64,000 nucleotides of DNA from Candidatus Lachnoclostridium avicola (GTDB lineage: Bacteria > Bacillota > Clostridia > Lachnospirales > Lachnospiraceae), in the NCBI GenBank assembly GCA_019114465.1, contig DXFM01000027.1:79445-143444 (forward strand), written 5' to 3'. The position numbers and the translations under genes were made by a program. Shown here piece by piece: positions 37,975-48,355 of this stretch (position 1 is the stretch's first letter; every line of letters begins with the position of its first letter). The notes beneath the pieces are model-generated. The model was not told where the DNA came from. It did not search any database and saw only the letters and a list, made by a program, of their open reading frames with translations.

Positions 37975-39279
37975 ATGGATTATGTGAAGAGAAACCACCA
38001 GATTGCCAACAGTTATTACAATCTGGGACTGGAGAAGGCACAGATCCGGGACCTGTCGGGAGCGGCGGAGTGCCTGAAAAAGAGCCTTCATTTCAACAAA
38101 TACCAGACAGACGCCAGAAATCTTCTGGGTCTGATCTACTATGAGATGGGAGAGGTGGCGGACGCCATCGTCCAGTGGGTCATCAGCTTAAACCTTCAGC
38201 CGGAGGACAACCGCTGCGACTATTATCTGGACGAGATCCAGAGAAAGCCGGGAAGGCTGGAGATGGCCAGCCAGACGGTAAAAAAATACAATCAGGCTCT
38301 GTGGTACGCCCAGACGGAGGCCTACGACCTGGCTATCCTTCAGCTGGCGGCCGCGGTGGAGGAAAACGACCACTATGTGAAGGCCCAGCTGCTGCTGGCC
38401 CTGCTCTACATTTCCCAGGAGAACTACACCAGGGCCGGAAAGGCCCTGCGGCGGGTGCTCCAGATCGACCGGAGCAATCAGAAGGCCCTGTGGTACATGT
38501 CTATTGTGAAGGAGAAAACGGGGCGGGCGGAGGTGGAGCGCCAGCGGATGGACAACGCCTTCTCCCACACTAAACTGGAGGATGACAACATCATTCTGCC
38601 GCCCACCTACAAGGAGAGCACCGGCGGCCAGGTGGTGTTAAACATTCTCATCGGCGTGGTGCTGGGGGTGGCGGCCTTCATGACCCTGGTGATGCCGTCC
38701 ATCGAGGAGCGGCTCAACAGCGAGCACAATCAGGAGATCATCAGCTACAGCGAGCAGTTAAGCCAGAGCAATATCCGCATCGATCAGCTGGAGGCCCAGC
38801 TGGCCCAGGCGGAGGGAGACAGGGACAGCGCCGAGGCGTCCCTGAATTCGGTGGTGAGCGACAGCGGCGGAACTATCAGCCAGTACGCGTCCCTGGCCCG
38901 GATCCTCCAGGCCTACCGGGACGATGATTTCCGGACGGCGGCCCAGATCTACGCCGGATTGAATACATCCCTGATCACAGATCCCAACCTGCAGCCCATT
39001 CTGGAGGAAATCCAGGGGGATATGGCGGACCGGGGCTGGCAGGTTCTGGATGAGCTGGGAGACGCGGCGGTGGGCTCCGGGGATTACGCCGGAGCAGTTA
39101 CCTACTACGACGCCAGCCTGCGCCTCAACGGGGATAATCCCGGGGTGATGTACGACAAGGCGGCAGCCCTTCAGGCCCAGGGCCAGGAGGAAGCGGCGGA
39201 CGACCTGTTTGATCAGATTATAGAGAATTATCCGGACACGGACTACGCTGCCATGTCCAGGGAACAGAGAGGATACTGA
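37975..39279 (+). CDS. Membrane-anchored TPR-repeat protein
   Basis: N-terminal TPR motifs, single TM (VVLNILIGVVLGVAAFMTLVM), C-terminal TPRs. Confidence 0.88.
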   Translation: MDYVKRNHQIANSYYNLGLEKAQIRDLSGAAECLKKSLHFNKYQTDARNLLGLIYYEMGEVADAIVQWVISLNLQPEDNRCDYYLDEIQRKPGRLEMASQTVKKYNQALWYAQTEAYDLAILQLAAAVEENDHYVKAQLLLALLYISQENYTRAGKALRRVLQIDRSNQKALWYMSIVKEKTGRAEVERQRMDNAFSHTKLEDDNIILPPTYKESTGGQVVLNILIGVVLGVAAFMTLVMPSIEERLNSEHNQEIISYSEQLSQSNIRIDQLEAQLAQAEGDRDSAEASLNSVVSDSGGTISQYASLARILQAYRDDDFRTAAQIYAGLNTSLITDPNLQPILEEIQGDMADRGWQVLDELGDAAVGSGDYAGAVTYYDASLRLNGDNPGVMYDKAAALQAQGQEEAADDLFDQIIENYPDTDYAAMSREQRGY

Positions 39280-39444
39280 CGCCGGAACCGGGCGGAGGAA
39301 CGCTGCCGCCCGGGCGGCCGGACAGAAAAAATTTCACACAGAGATACAGAAGAGACATGAACCGGAGACGGGGCATGTCTCTTTGCGTTATGGGCCCGCC
39401 TGGGAGGCGGGAAGGCTAGGAAAACGGGAAAGGAGCTGTGTGTT

Positions 39445-39786
39445 ATGTCCAATGATACATTTACCTATGAGGCCAGGGGGCAGATTCTGATCATCCATCT
39501 CCCAAAGGAGCTGGATCACCACAACTGCCGGAATCTGCGGTATGAGACCGATCTGCTGCTGGCGGAAAACTACATCAACAAGGTGATCTTTGATTTCTCC
39601 AAAACGGAATTTATGGATTCCTCCGGCATCGGGGTGCTGCTGAACCGGTATAAGCAGATGGCGGGCAGCGGGGGAAAAGTGGCCATCTGCGGGGCGGGAG
39701 CCCAGGTAAAGAGGATTCTGTCCATGGGCGGCGTCTGCCGCCTGATCAAAAATTTTGATACGAAAGAGGCCGCGATCGCGGACTAG
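39445..39786 (+). CDS. spoIIAA: Anti-sigma F factor antagonist
   Basis: STAS domain; FSKTEFMDSSGIGVLLNRYKQ. Confidence 0.95.
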   Translation: MSNDTFTYEARGQILIIHLPKELDHHNCRNLRYETDLLLAENYINKVIFDFSKTEFMDSSGIGVLLNRYKQMAGSGGKVAICGAGAQVKRILSMGGVCRLIKNFDTKEAAIAD

Positions 39787-39800
39787 GAAGGAGGAGCCAG

Positions 39801-40232
39801 GTGGAACAGGGCAGGAGAGAGGAAATGAGGCTGGAGATGGACAGCCTGTCGGAGAATGAGGAGTTTGCCCGGGTGGTGGTGGCGGTGTTTCTCAGCCGAT
39901 TAAATCCCACCCTGGAGGAGATCGACGACGTGAAGACGGCGGTCTCCGAAGCAGTGACCAACGCGGTGATCCACGGCTACGGGGGAGGCGTGGGAAAGAT
40001 CCGGATCCTGGCGGCCGCGGAGGACAGGGAGTTTACGGTGGAGATCAGCGACCGGGGAGCCGGAATCGCCGATGTGAAAAAGGCCATGGAGCCCATGTTC
40101 ACCACAGATCCGTCGGGAGAGCGGTCCGGCATGGGATTTTCCTTTATGGAGGCGTTTATGGACCAGGTGGAGGTGATCTCCGCCCCCGGACAGGGCACAA
40201 AGGTGATCATGAAGAAGCGGATCGGAGCGTGA
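39801..40232 (+). CDS. spoIIAB: Anti-sigma F factor (serine kinase)
   Basis: AVSEAVTNAVIHGY; GHKL ATPase; GTG start at 39801 (alternative ATG 39825). Confidence 0.95.
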   Translation: MEQGRREEMRLEMDSLSENEEFARVVVAVFLSRLNPTLEEIDDVKTAVSEAVTNAVIHGYGGGVGKIRILAAAEDREFTVEISDRGAGIADVKKAMEPMFTTDPSGERSGMGFSFMEAFMDQVEVISAPGQGTKVIMKKRIGA

Positions 40233-40236
40233 CCCT

Positions 40237-40950
40237 ATGGATGAGACCATGAGATTGATTCAAATGGCTCACGAGGGAGATAAAGCGGCCAGAGATCAGC
40301 TGGTTGAAGACAACGTCGGCCTGGTCTGGAGCATTGTCCGCCGGTTTGCCGGCAGAGGACATGAGCTGGAGGATCTGTTTCAGATCGGAAGCATCGGACT
40401 GCTGAAGGCCATCGACAAATTTGATTTATCCTATGACGTCCGGTTTTCCACCTACGCGGTGCCCATGATCACCGGGGAGATCAAGCGGTTTCTCCGGGAC
40501 GACGGGCTGATTAAGGTGAGCCGGTCGGTGAAGGAGCTGGGAATGAAGGTGGGGGCGGCCAGGGAGAGCCTGTCCGGATCCCTGGGAAGGGAGCCGACCA
40601 TTGAGGAGATCGCCGGGGAACTGAAGGTGAGCCGGGAGGAAGTGGCGGCGTCCCTGGAAGCGGGGGCGGAGGTGGAATCTCTGTACCGGCCTTTTGGAAA
40701 AAACGACGGGCAGGAGCTGTGCCTGATGGACCGGCTGGAGGAGAAGGAGGACGCGGAGGAGACTCTGTTAAACCGCATGGTGCTGCGGGAACTGATCTCG
40801 GAGCTGGGGCCGAAGGAGCGGGAGATCATTATCCGCCGGTATTTCTGCAACCAGACCCAGAGCGTCATCGCGGCGGATCTGGACATTTCCCAGGTCCAGG
40901 TGTCCCGGCTGGAGAAAAAGATCCTGAGGCAGATGAGGGAAAAACTGTAA
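40237..40950 (+). CDS. sigF: RNA polymerase sporulation sigma factor F
   Basis: DLFQIGSIGLLKAIDKFDLSYDVRFSTYAVPMITGEIKRFLRDDG; position after spoIIAB. Confidence 0.95.
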   Translation: MDETMRLIQMAHEGDKAARDQLVEDNVGLVWSIVRRFAGRGHELEDLFQIGSIGLLKAIDKFDLSYDVRFSTYAVPMITGEIKRFLRDDGLIKVSRSVKELGMKVGAARESLSGSLGREPTIEEIAGELKVSREEVAASLEAGAEVESLYRPFGKNDGQELCLMDRLEEKEDAEETLLNRMVLRELISELGPKEREIIIRRYFCNQTQSVIAADLDISQVQVSRLEKKILRQMREKL

Positions 40951-41012
40951 AAAATCTGAAGTATAAAGCGGCAATCCCAATCCATACTACTCATAGAAAG
41001 GATGTGAGGTGT

Positions 41013-41168
41013 ATGGAAACCTGGAGACAGAAGGCTGGGATCGCCGCTTTATTCGCGTGTCTGCTTCTGACGGCGGCGGCTCTGTGCTACTGCCTGTTCG
41101 GCTTCTCCGCGGGAAGCGGGGAGATGGAGGGAACTTTTGTGGAAGCGGCGGAGGTGATGAGGGCTTGA
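41013..41168 (+). CDS. 51-aa membrane/exported small protein preceding spoVAA
   Basis: METWRQKAGIAALFACLLLTAAALCYCLFGFSAGSGEMEGTFVEAAEVMRA; SD-like GGATGTGAGG; stop overlaps the TTG start of spoVAA. Confidence 0.55.
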   Translation: METWRQKAGIAALFACLLLTAAALCYCLFGFSAGSGEMEGTFVEAAEVMRA

Positions 41169-41794
41169 AGGAGACGGAGGTGTATTTAAACGTCCGGGAG
41201 ATCTCGGAGGTCCATGAGAAAAAAGTGCAGCTGAAGGATGTGGCCCAGCTGTGGTGCAGCGATCCGGCAGCCGTGGCCCGCTTAAACGCCCTGACCATCA
41301 AGACCATCCGGAAGGACCGGGATTTCCGGTATGTGGAGAGCGTTCTGGATCTGCTGCCCCTGATTCGGAACGCCGTTCCCTCCGCCCAGGTCACCATCGT
41401 GGGGCAGGTGAACTACATCATTGATTATCATAGGCCGAAGAAAGAAAACTATGCCTGGGAATGGCTGAAAACAGGCTTCGTGTGCCTGGTCTGCTTTTTC
41501 GGGGCGGCCTTTGCCATTATGACCTTCAACAACGACGTGGACGTGACAAAGGTGTTTCAGGAGATCTACTACGTGGTGACCGGCCGGGAGTCTGACGGCT
41601 TCACCATCCTGGAGCTGTCCTATTCCCTGGGGCTGGCGGCGGGCATCATCGGCTTTTTCAATCATTTTTCCAAGTGGAAGATCAACACGGATCCCACTCC
41701 CCTGGAGGTGGAGATGCGGCTGTACGAGGACAACATCAGCAAGACGCTGATCCAGAACGCGGACAGGAAGGAGTCAGGGATCGATGTCACTTGA
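41165..41794 (+). CDS. spoVAA: Stage V sporulation protein AA
   Basis: TTG start inferred; LKETEVYLNVREISEVHEKKVQLKDVAQLWC; operon position. Confidence 0.88.
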   Translation: MKETEVYLNVREISEVHEKKVQLKDVAQLWCSDPAAVARLNALTIKTIRKDRDFRYVESVLDLLPLIRNAVPSAQVTIVGQVNYIIDYHRPKKENYAWEWLKTGFVCLVCFFGAAFAIMTFNNDVDVTKVFQEIYYVVTGRESDGFTILELSYSLGLAAGIIGFFNHFSKWKINTDPTPLEVEMRLYEDNISKTLIQNADRKESGIDVT

Positions 41795-42221
41795 GAACCT
41801 GTTTCTGGCTTTCGCCGGCTTTTCCGCCGGGGGAGTGATCGCGGCGGGGGTGTTCGCCTTTCTGGCCATCATCGGCGTATTCCCCAGGCTGATCGGGAAG
41901 ACGGGGACGAAGCGCCGGGTCTTCCTCTACGAGACGGTGCTGGTGACGGGAGGGATCCTGGGAAATATCAGCGACCTTCTGGAGATCCCCCTGGGACTGG
42001 GAATCGGAGCCGTCAGCCAGATCCTTCTGGGGCTGTTCGGCCTGTCGGTGGGGATCTTTGTGGGCTGCCTGGTCATGTCCCTGGCGGAGACCCTAAAGGC
42101 CCTCCCCACCATCAGCCGCCGGATCCGGCTGGCCGTGGGACTCCAGTATGTGATCCTGGCCATCGCCCTGGGAAAGCTGGCCGGGTCCCTGGTCTATTTT
42201 GTAAAACGATTCGGCGGATAG
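41784..42221 (+). CDS. spoVAB: Stage V sporulation protein AB
   Basis: Multi-TM; operon context between AA and AC. Confidence 0.9.
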   Translation: MSLENLFLAFAGFSAGGVIAAGVFAFLAIIGVFPRLIGKTGTKRRVFLYETVLVTGGILGNISDLLEIPLGLGIGAVSQILLGLFGLSVGIFVGCLVMSLAETLKALPTISRRIRLAVGLQYVILAIALGKLAGSLVYFVKRFGG

Positions 42222-42240
42222 GGCCGGGAAAGGAGAGACA

Positions 42241-42696
42241 ATGGAAGTCAATAAGAAGCTCTACGAGAGCTATGTAAAGGAGATTACCCCGGTCCACAGC
42301 AAGGGAATCAACATGCTGTGGGCGTTTCTGGTGGGCGGGCTGATCTGCGTTCTGGGACAGGCGGTGATCAATGCGCTGACTGCGGCGGGGATGGAGAAGG
42401 AAGCGGCCATGGCCTGGGCCCAGCTCTTTCTCATCGGCCTGAGCATTCTGCTCACCGGCCTGAACATCTTTCCGAAGATCACCAAATTTGCCGGGGCCGG
42501 CACTCTGGTCCCCATCACCGGCTTTGCCAATTCCGTGGTGGCTCCCATGCTGGAGTACAAGGTGGAGGGACAGGTGTTCGGCATCGGGGTGAAGGCCTTC
42601 ACCATCTCCGGACCGGTGATCCTGTACGGAATTTTGAGCACCTGGATTCTGGGAATCCTGGCCTACGTGCTGGGCCTGTGGAATCTGGGATGGTAG
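42241..42696 (+). CDS. spoVAC: Stage V sporulation protein AC
   Basis: GINMLWAFLVGGLICVLGQ...GAGTLVPITGFANSVVAPMLEYKVEG. Confidence 0.93.
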   Translation: MEVNKKLYESYVKEITPVHSKGINMLWAFLVGGLICVLGQAVINALTAAGMEKEAAMAWAQLFLIGLSILLTGLNIFPKITKFAGAGTLVPITGFANSVVAPMLEYKVEGQVFGIGVKAFTISGPVILYGILSTWILGILAYVLGLWNLGW

Positions 42697-42714
42697 GAAA
42701 GGGGGAGAAGAAAA

Positions 42715-43806
42715 ATGAGACGAGGAAGAGCCAGCCTGGAGTTTGAGCGCCCGCCGGTGATCGAGTCCTCCGCCTCCGTGGTGGGGCAGAAGGAGGGGGA
42801 AGGTCCCCTGGGAAAAGCCTTTGACCGTGTGGAACGGGATCCCATGCTGGGAAAAAAGACCTGGGAGGAGGCAGAGAGCGCCATGCAGGAGGAGGCCTGC
42901 CGCCTGGCCCTGGAGAAGGGAGGCATCCGGCCGGAGGAGGTCCGGTACTTATTTGCGGGAGATCTGCTGGGACAGCTCATCGCCACCTCCTTCGGGGTGG
43001 CGGATCTGGAAATTCCCCTGTTCGGCCTCTACGGGGCCTGCTCCACCATCGGGGAGGCCCTGAGCTTAAGCGCCATGACTGTGGCGGCAGGCTACGGGGA
43101 GCGGGTGCTGGCGGTGGCGTCCAGCCACTTTGCCACGGCGGAGAAGCAGTTCCGCTTTCCCCTGGCCTATGGAAACCAGCGCCCCTATTCCGCCACCTGG
43201 ACGGTGACCGGCAGCGGAGCCTTTGCGGTGTCGGATCGGGAGACCTTTCTGGAAAAGAGACGGGAGACCCGGAAGATGGGAGCGGACCGGTCTGCGGCGG
43301 AGGAAGGCCTGGCGGTGATCACCGGGGTCACCGTGGGCAAGATCGCCGACATCGGGGCGAAGGATTCCATGAATATGGGAGCCGCCATGGCTCCGGCGGC
43401 CTACAGCACCATTTCCAGAAACTTTATGGATTTTCAGGTGGATGAGAGCCACTATGACCGGATCATCACGGGAGATCTGGGAGAGGTGGGGCGGACGGTG
43501 CTGCTGGATTTTATGGCGGCGGGGGGCCATGACCTGTCAAAGGTCCATATGGACTGCGGCATGGAGATCTACGACAGCAGCTCCCAGGACACCCACGCCG
43601 GGGGAAGCGGCTGCGGCTGCTCGGCGGTGACTCTGTCCGCCTGTATTCTGGAAAAGGTGCGGTCGGGAGAGTGGAAGCGGGTGCTCTTTGTGCCCACCGG
43701 CGCCCTGCTCTCCCCGGTCAGCTTTAACGAGGGACAGTCGATTCCGGGAATCGCCCACGGCGTGGTCATTGAGCATCGGAGCGGGAAAGAAAGCCAGGAG
43801 GGATGA
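42715..43806 (+). CDS. spoVAD: Stage V sporulation protein AD
   Basis: Thiolase-like fold; SVVGQKEGEGPLGKAFD; SSQDTHAGGSGCGCSAV. Confidence 0.95.
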   Translation: MRRGRASLEFERPPVIESSASVVGQKEGEGPLGKAFDRVERDPMLGKKTWEEAESAMQEEACRLALEKGGIRPEEVRYLFAGDLLGQLIATSFGVADLEIPLFGLYGACSTIGEALSLSAMTVAAGYGERVLAVASSHFATAEKQFRFPLAYGNQRPYSATWTVTGSGAFAVSDRETFLEKRRETRKMGADRSAAEEGLAVITGVTVGKIADIGAKDSMNMGAAMAPAAYSTISRNFMDFQVDESHYDRIITGDLGEVGRTVLLDFMAAGGHDLSKVHMDCGMEIYDSSSQDTHAGGSGCGCSAVTLSACILEKVRSGEWKRVLFVPTGALLSPVSFNEGQSIPGIAHGVVIEHRSGKESQEG

Positions 43807-43809
43807 GAG

Positions 43810-44166
43810 ATGGATTATGTGAAAGCGTTTGTGACAGGAGGGCTGATCTGCCTGGTGGTGCAGGCGGTTATGGACAACACGAAGCTGATGCCCGGCCGGA
43901 TCATGGTGGGCCTGGTGGTGACCGGCGGGATTCTGGGATTTTTGGGGATCTATGAGCCCTTCGCCCAGTGGGCCGGCGCCGGGGCCAGCGTTCCCCTTCT
44001 GGGATTTGGAAATTCTCTCTGGAAGGGTGTGAAGGAGGGAATGGCGGAGGAAGGTCTCCTGGGCCTGTTCAAGGGCGGATTCACCGCTACGGCGGGGGGA
44101 ATCTGCGGGGCCCTGGTGTTCGCCTATCTGGCCGCCCTTATCTTCAAGCCGAAGATGAAAGACTGA
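43810..44166 (+). CDS. spoVAE: Stage V sporulation protein AE
   Basis: AFVTGGLICLVVQAVMDNTKLMPGRIMVGLVVTGGILG. Confidence 0.93.
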   Translation: MDYVKAFVTGGLICLVVQAVMDNTKLMPGRIMVGLVVTGGILGFLGIYEPFAQWAGAGASVPLLGFGNSLWKGVKEGMAEEGLLGLFKGGFTATAGGICGALVFAYLAALIFKPKMKD

Positions 44167-44168
44167 CA

Positions 44169-44222
44169 TGGAAAAAGCCGCCGGCGGGAAATTCAGGATT
44201 TCCCGCCCGACGGCTTTTTCTG
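44169..44222. terminator. Bidirectional terminator between convergent spoVAE and PNPOx-like genes
   Basis: GAAAAAGCCG(c)CGGCGGGAAATtcaggATTTCCCGCCcgACGGCTTTTTC. Confidence 0.8.
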
Positions 44223-44705
44223 TTTTACCAGCTCGATGGCCTCTTTCCCCGTCATGTGCTCCGGCGTGATCTCCACGATGCACACACGGTTTAACTGTCC
44301 GCTGATCTCCTCCTCCCGTCCGCTCTGTCCGGGGGAATACTTGTCCGCCAGAAGCTCCAGGGCCGCCCGCTTTTCCCCTGCGTCCTCCAGAATCCTGGCC
44401 CGGCCGAAGAGGATGACGCTGCGGAAAAAGGTGGTGAATTTTTCCGGGTGGATTTCGTCCTGGTCAATGACGCAGAAGGATACCCGGTCATCGGCGGAGA
44501 TGGCGTCCAGCTTGTGGCCGGAGCCGGCGCAGTGGAAATAGAGCCTGCCCTCCGCATATACATAACTCAAGGGGACGGCGTAGGGATATCCCCCGTCTCC
44601 TGTGACGGCCAGAACTCCCGCGGTGGCCGTCTTCAAAATCTTCTCACAGTCTGCCTGGGATAAAGCCTGGCGGCTGCGTCTCATTTCCCGAAATGTCATA
44701 ATCAT
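44193..44705 (-). CDS. Pyridoxamine 5'-phosphate oxidase-like flavoprotein (NimA-type)
   Basis: GYPYAVPLSYVYAEGRLYFHCAGSGHKLDAI. Confidence 0.85.
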   Translation of the reverse strand: MIMTFREMRRSRQALSQADCEKILKTATAGVLAVTGDGGYPYAVPLSYVYAEGRLYFHCAGSGHKLDAISADDRVSFCVIDQDEIHPEKFTTFFRSVILFGRARILEDAGEKRAALELLADKYSPGQSGREEEISGQLNRVCIVEITPEHMTGKEAIELVKQKKPSGGKS

Positions 44706-44783
44706 GATCCTCCCTGATGTGAAATCTCATGGGGTGTGAACTCTTATGGGTCCCGCGCCGGCGTCAGCCGGCGGCCCCGCGGC

Positions 44784-47471
44784 TCAGCCTGGAGGCGGAG
44801 CCGCGCTGATCACGTCGTCCTCATATTCGTTCACAGCGGCTGTGCCCGAGGACGGGGGCTGGAAGGTGGCCGGGGAATCGGTGCTCGATCCCGATCCCGG
44901 GGCCTGGATGCCGCCGGAAATGTTGGGGCTTATGATCACGCTGGAACTGCTGTGCATGGTGCAGTAGTCTGGCAGGGCGTACAGGGAATCGTCGGTCACC
45001 GTGGTCTCCCCGGCGGGAATGGTCATAAACACGCCGGTGGTCCGGTTGGGACAGTACTCGGTGGCCAGCATGCCGGAATCGGAGCAGACCGTAGCCCTGG
45101 TGTGGTGGTCGCACACCTCTGTGGGAACGGTGCCCTTCGCGAAATATTCGGTGTAGACCGCATTGCCCCTGGGGTCCGCGGAGCAGACGCCGGGAATGGC
45201 CAGCTTGCCGGACTTGCGGCAGATTTCCGCCGTCTCCACGCTGTCCGGAACGGTAAATCCCGGATCGGACAGACCCTCGTGGACTCTGGTCATGATCTTT
45301 CTCCAGATGTCCTTGTGGAAGCTGGTGCCTCCGTTGCCGGCAGTGAGCTGCTGGTTGTTGTCGCAGCCGCCCCAGACGCCGGCGGTGTAGTAGGGGGTGA
45401 AGCCCACGAACCACACGTCCACGTTGTTGGTGGTGGTACCGCTCTTTCCAGCGGCGGACATGCCGGAGAGGGCCGCCCGGGTGCTGGTGGAGTTGACGCT
45501 GATCTGGGGACCGGAAAAATGCCGGTTGGCCTCCAGAGAGTCGGACATGGCGTCAGTGAGCAGGAAGGCGGTGGAGTCCTTTAAAACCCGCTTCGTCTCC
45601 GGCTGATTGTCAATGAGCACCCGTCCGTTGTGGTCCAGAATCTTCGTAAAGAAGATGGGCTTGGTGTACACTCCGCCGTTGGCGATGGCGGAGAAGGCGG
45701 CGGTCAGCTCCAGGTTGGAGACGCCGTTGGTCAGTCCGCCCAGGGCCGCTGCCGCGGTCACGTCGGAGTCCACCAGGCTGGAGATGCCCAGATTCTTCGC
45801 GTACTCGATGCCCAGCTGGGGGGTCACGGTCTCCATCAGGCACCGGACCGCCACAATGTTCATGGAGTAGATGATGCCTTCCCGGATATTGGAGTAGCCC
45901 AGGAATCCGGAGGAATACCAGTTCCGGAAGGTCTTTTCCCCCACGGTGTAGGGGGCGTCGTAGTAGACGGTGCCCAGGGTGGCGCCGCAGGTGTCGATGG
46001 CCGGCGCGAAGCAGGTGATCACCTTAAATACAGATCCCGGCTGGCGCACCACGTCGCTGGCCCGGTTTAAGGTACGGCTGGCGGTCTTTTCCCCGCGCCC
46101 TCCGCTGATGGCCTTCACCTCCCCGGTGTACTGGTCCATGAGCACGAAGGACACCTGGGGCTGGAGCACCATGGTCAGGGTCTCGCCGATGACCTCGTCC
46201 CCCTCCTTGAGCTGCCATGCCCGGTACTGCTCCACGTCGTTCTGGGCGGCCTCCTGGCTCTCGTAGAGGCCGGTGTAGGAGTCGTTCAGCACGTTGTTGT
46301 GCCAGTTTTCCAGATTGTGCTCGGAAAAATGCTCCGTAGTGCCGTCCGAGTGGGTGACGGAGAGACGGTATTCCACCGAATACTTGGCCGCGGTATAGTT
46401 GTCCGGGTTGTTTACCTCCTCATCCACAATGGCCTGGATCTCCGGATCCTGGGTGGTGTAGATCTGCAGGCCGCCGCTGTAGAGCAGGTTGGAGGCCTGG
46501 CTTTCCGTGTATCCCAGCTGATTCATCAGGGCGTCCATGACCTGGTCAATGAGCTCGTCGGTGAAATAGCTGTAGGGAGTGCTGTTCTCCTTGGTGAGAA
46601 GGTCCACGTCCTGGATGCGGTCGTAGACGTCGTCCGCCAGGGCTTCCTCCTGCTGGGCAGGAGTGATGTAGCCCTGATCCACCATGTTCTGGAGAATGAT
46701 CCTCCGCCGGGCCTCATTGGCCTCCCGGCCGGAGATGGGGTTTAGGCGGGAGGGATTCTGAGTGATTCCTGCCAGAACGGTGCACTCGGACAGGGTCAGA
46801 TCGGACACGTCCTTGTTGAAATACCGCTTTGCCGCCACCTTTACCCCCAGGGTGTTGTTGCCCAGGTTGATGGTGTTCAGGTAGTTGGTGATGATCAGTT
46901 CCTTGCTCATGCTCTTGTCCAGCTGGAGAGCCAGATACTGTTCCTGGATCTTCCGCTCGATGCGGTCGCCCCAGTTGTCCTCGTTGCCGCCGCCCAGCAC
47001 GTTGTTCTTGATCAGCTGCTGGGTGATGGTGCTGGCGCCTCCGCTGTACTCCCCGGTGACAATGCCCCACACCGCTCTGGCGATGGAGCGCAGGTCGATG
47101 CCGTTGTGCTGCCAGAAGCGGGCGTCCTCGATGGCCACAAAGGCGTTGATCAGGTCCTTGGGGAGCTCGTCGTAGGTGGCTTCCTCCCGGTTGGATCCGG
47201 TCTGGACCAGGGTGTCCGTCAGATTTCCGGCGCTGTCATAGACGGTGGTGGCATAGCCTGCGGGCACAATGCTCTCCAGATCCAGTTCAGGAGCCTGTTC
47301 GATGATGCCGTTGATCATGCCGAAGGCCATGCCGGCGCCTGTGACGCCTAAAAATAGGAACAGCACGAAGAGCAGCTTGACGAAAGAAAAACTCAGCTTG
47401 GAGAAGTACTTCTTCTTCCTGGACTGAAGGAGTTTCAGCTTTTGTTCTGTTCCGGTTTTTCCGTAGTTCAT
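44784..47471 (-). CDS. Class A penicillin-binding protein (PBP1A family)
   Basis: Transglycosylase EDARFWQHNGIDLRSIARA; transpeptidase SVFKVITCFAPA, GKSGTTTNNVDVWFVGFTP. Confidence 0.95.
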   Translation of the reverse strand: MNYGKTGTEQKLKLLQSRKKKYFSKLSFSFVKLLFVLFLFLGVTGAGMAFGMINGIIEQAPELDLESIVPAGYATTVYDSAGNLTDTLVQTGSNREEATYDELPKDLINAFVAIEDARFWQHNGIDLRSIARAVWGIVTGEYSGGASTITQQLIKNNVLGGGNEDNWGDRIERKIQEQYLALQLDKSMSKELIITNYLNTINLGNNTLGVKVAAKRYFNKDVSDLTLSECTVLAGITQNPSRLNPISGREANEARRRIILQNMVDQGYITPAQQEEALADDVYDRIQDVDLLTKENSTPYSYFTDELIDQVMDALMNQLGYTESQASNLLYSGGLQIYTTQDPEIQAIVDEEVNNPDNYTAAKYSVEYRLSVTHSDGTTEHFSEHNLENWHNNVLNDSYTGLYESQEAAQNDVEQYRAWQLKEGDEVIGETLTMVLQPQVSFVLMDQYTGEVKAISGGRGEKTASRTLNRASDVVRQPGSVFKVITCFAPAIDTCGATLGTVYYDAPYTVGEKTFRNWYSSGFLGYSNIREGIIYSMNIVAVRCLMETVTPQLGIEYAKNLGISSLVDSDVTAAAALGGLTNGVSNLELTAAFSAIANGGVYTKPIFFTKILDHNGRVLIDNQPETKRVLKDSTAFLLTDAMSDSLEANRHFSGPQISVNSTSTRAALSGMSAAGKSGTTTNNVDVWFVGFTPYYTAGVWGGCDNNQQLTAGNGGTSFHKDIWRKIMTRVHEGLSDPGFTVPDSVETAEICRKSGKLAIPGVCSADPRGNAVYTEYFAKGTVPTEVCDHHTRATVCSDSGMLATEYCPNRTTGVFMTIPAGETTVTDDSLYALPDYCTMHSSSSVIISPNISGGIQAPGSGSSTDSPATFQPPSSGTAAVNEYEDDVISAAPPPG

Positions 47472-47654
47472 ATAACCTCCTTTCCGGGATTTCCCAGTCG
47501 GTATCTACATAGTATACCAAATATCATAGAGGAATTCAACTTTTCCCATATTTTATGACAAAAGTGGGGGACAGGTGGGAAAAAACGGCCGGAGCTTGTG
47601 TTTTCTCCCATTTTTCGCTATAATTGGGTCAGCATAAGCGGAGGAGGTTTCCCT

Positions 47655-48305
47655 ATGATTCCAGAGTACAAGATCCTCTATGAGGGAGGAAGCGGAGAGA
47701 TTACAGAGAAAAAATCCAGGTTCATCGCCACCCTGCGGCCGGTGGAGTCGGAGGAGGAGGCCCTGGCCTTTATTGAGGAGATGAGAAAAAAGTACTGGGA
47801 CGCCACCCACAACTGCTCAGCCTTTGTGATCGGGGAGCGGGGAGAACTGTGCCGGTGCAGCGACGACGGGGAGCCCAGCCAGACAGCCGGCCGGCCCATG
47901 CTGGACGTGCTTCTGGGAGAGGAGATCCGCAACGTGTGCGCGGTGGTCACCAGATATTTCGGCGGCACCCTACTGGGAACCGGCGGTCTGGTGAGAGCCT
48001 ACTCCGGGGCGGTGAAAGCTGGCCTGGAAAACTGCCAGGTGGTGACGAAGCGGCTGGCGAAGGAGCTTGTGGTGGGGACGGACTACAGCGGCGTGGGGAA
48101 GATCCAGTACCTGGCGGCTCAGAACGGCATCACCACCCTGGACAGCCAGTACGGGGCGGACGTGACTTTTTCCTTCCTGGTGCCGGTGGATGAGGCGGAC
48201 CATTTTTCCGCCCTGCTCACAGAGGGTACCAACGGCCGCTGTTCCATTGAGGTGAAGCGGGAGCTGTACTACGGCCTATTAAATAAGGAAATCCTTCTGT
48301 TTTAG
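47655..48305 (+). CDS. YigZ/IMPACT family protein
   Basis: EITEKKSRFIATLRPV; CSDDGEPSQTAGRPMLDVL; VVTRYFGGTLLGTGGLVRAY. Confidence 0.92.
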   Translation: MIPEYKILYEGGSGEITEKKSRFIATLRPVESEEEALAFIEEMRKKYWDATHNCSAFVIGERGELCRCSDDGEPSQTAGRPMLDVLLGEEIRNVCAVVTRYFGGTLLGTGGLVRAYSGAVKAGLENCQVVTKRLAKELVVGTDYSGVGKIQYLAAQNGITTLDSQYGADVTFSFLVPVDEADHFSALLTEGTNGRCSIEVKRELYYGLLNKEILLF

Positions 48306-48355
48306 GCGGAAAGAGGCACATTTCCCTCCGGAGGGACGGTTTTTCGCCAAACCCC

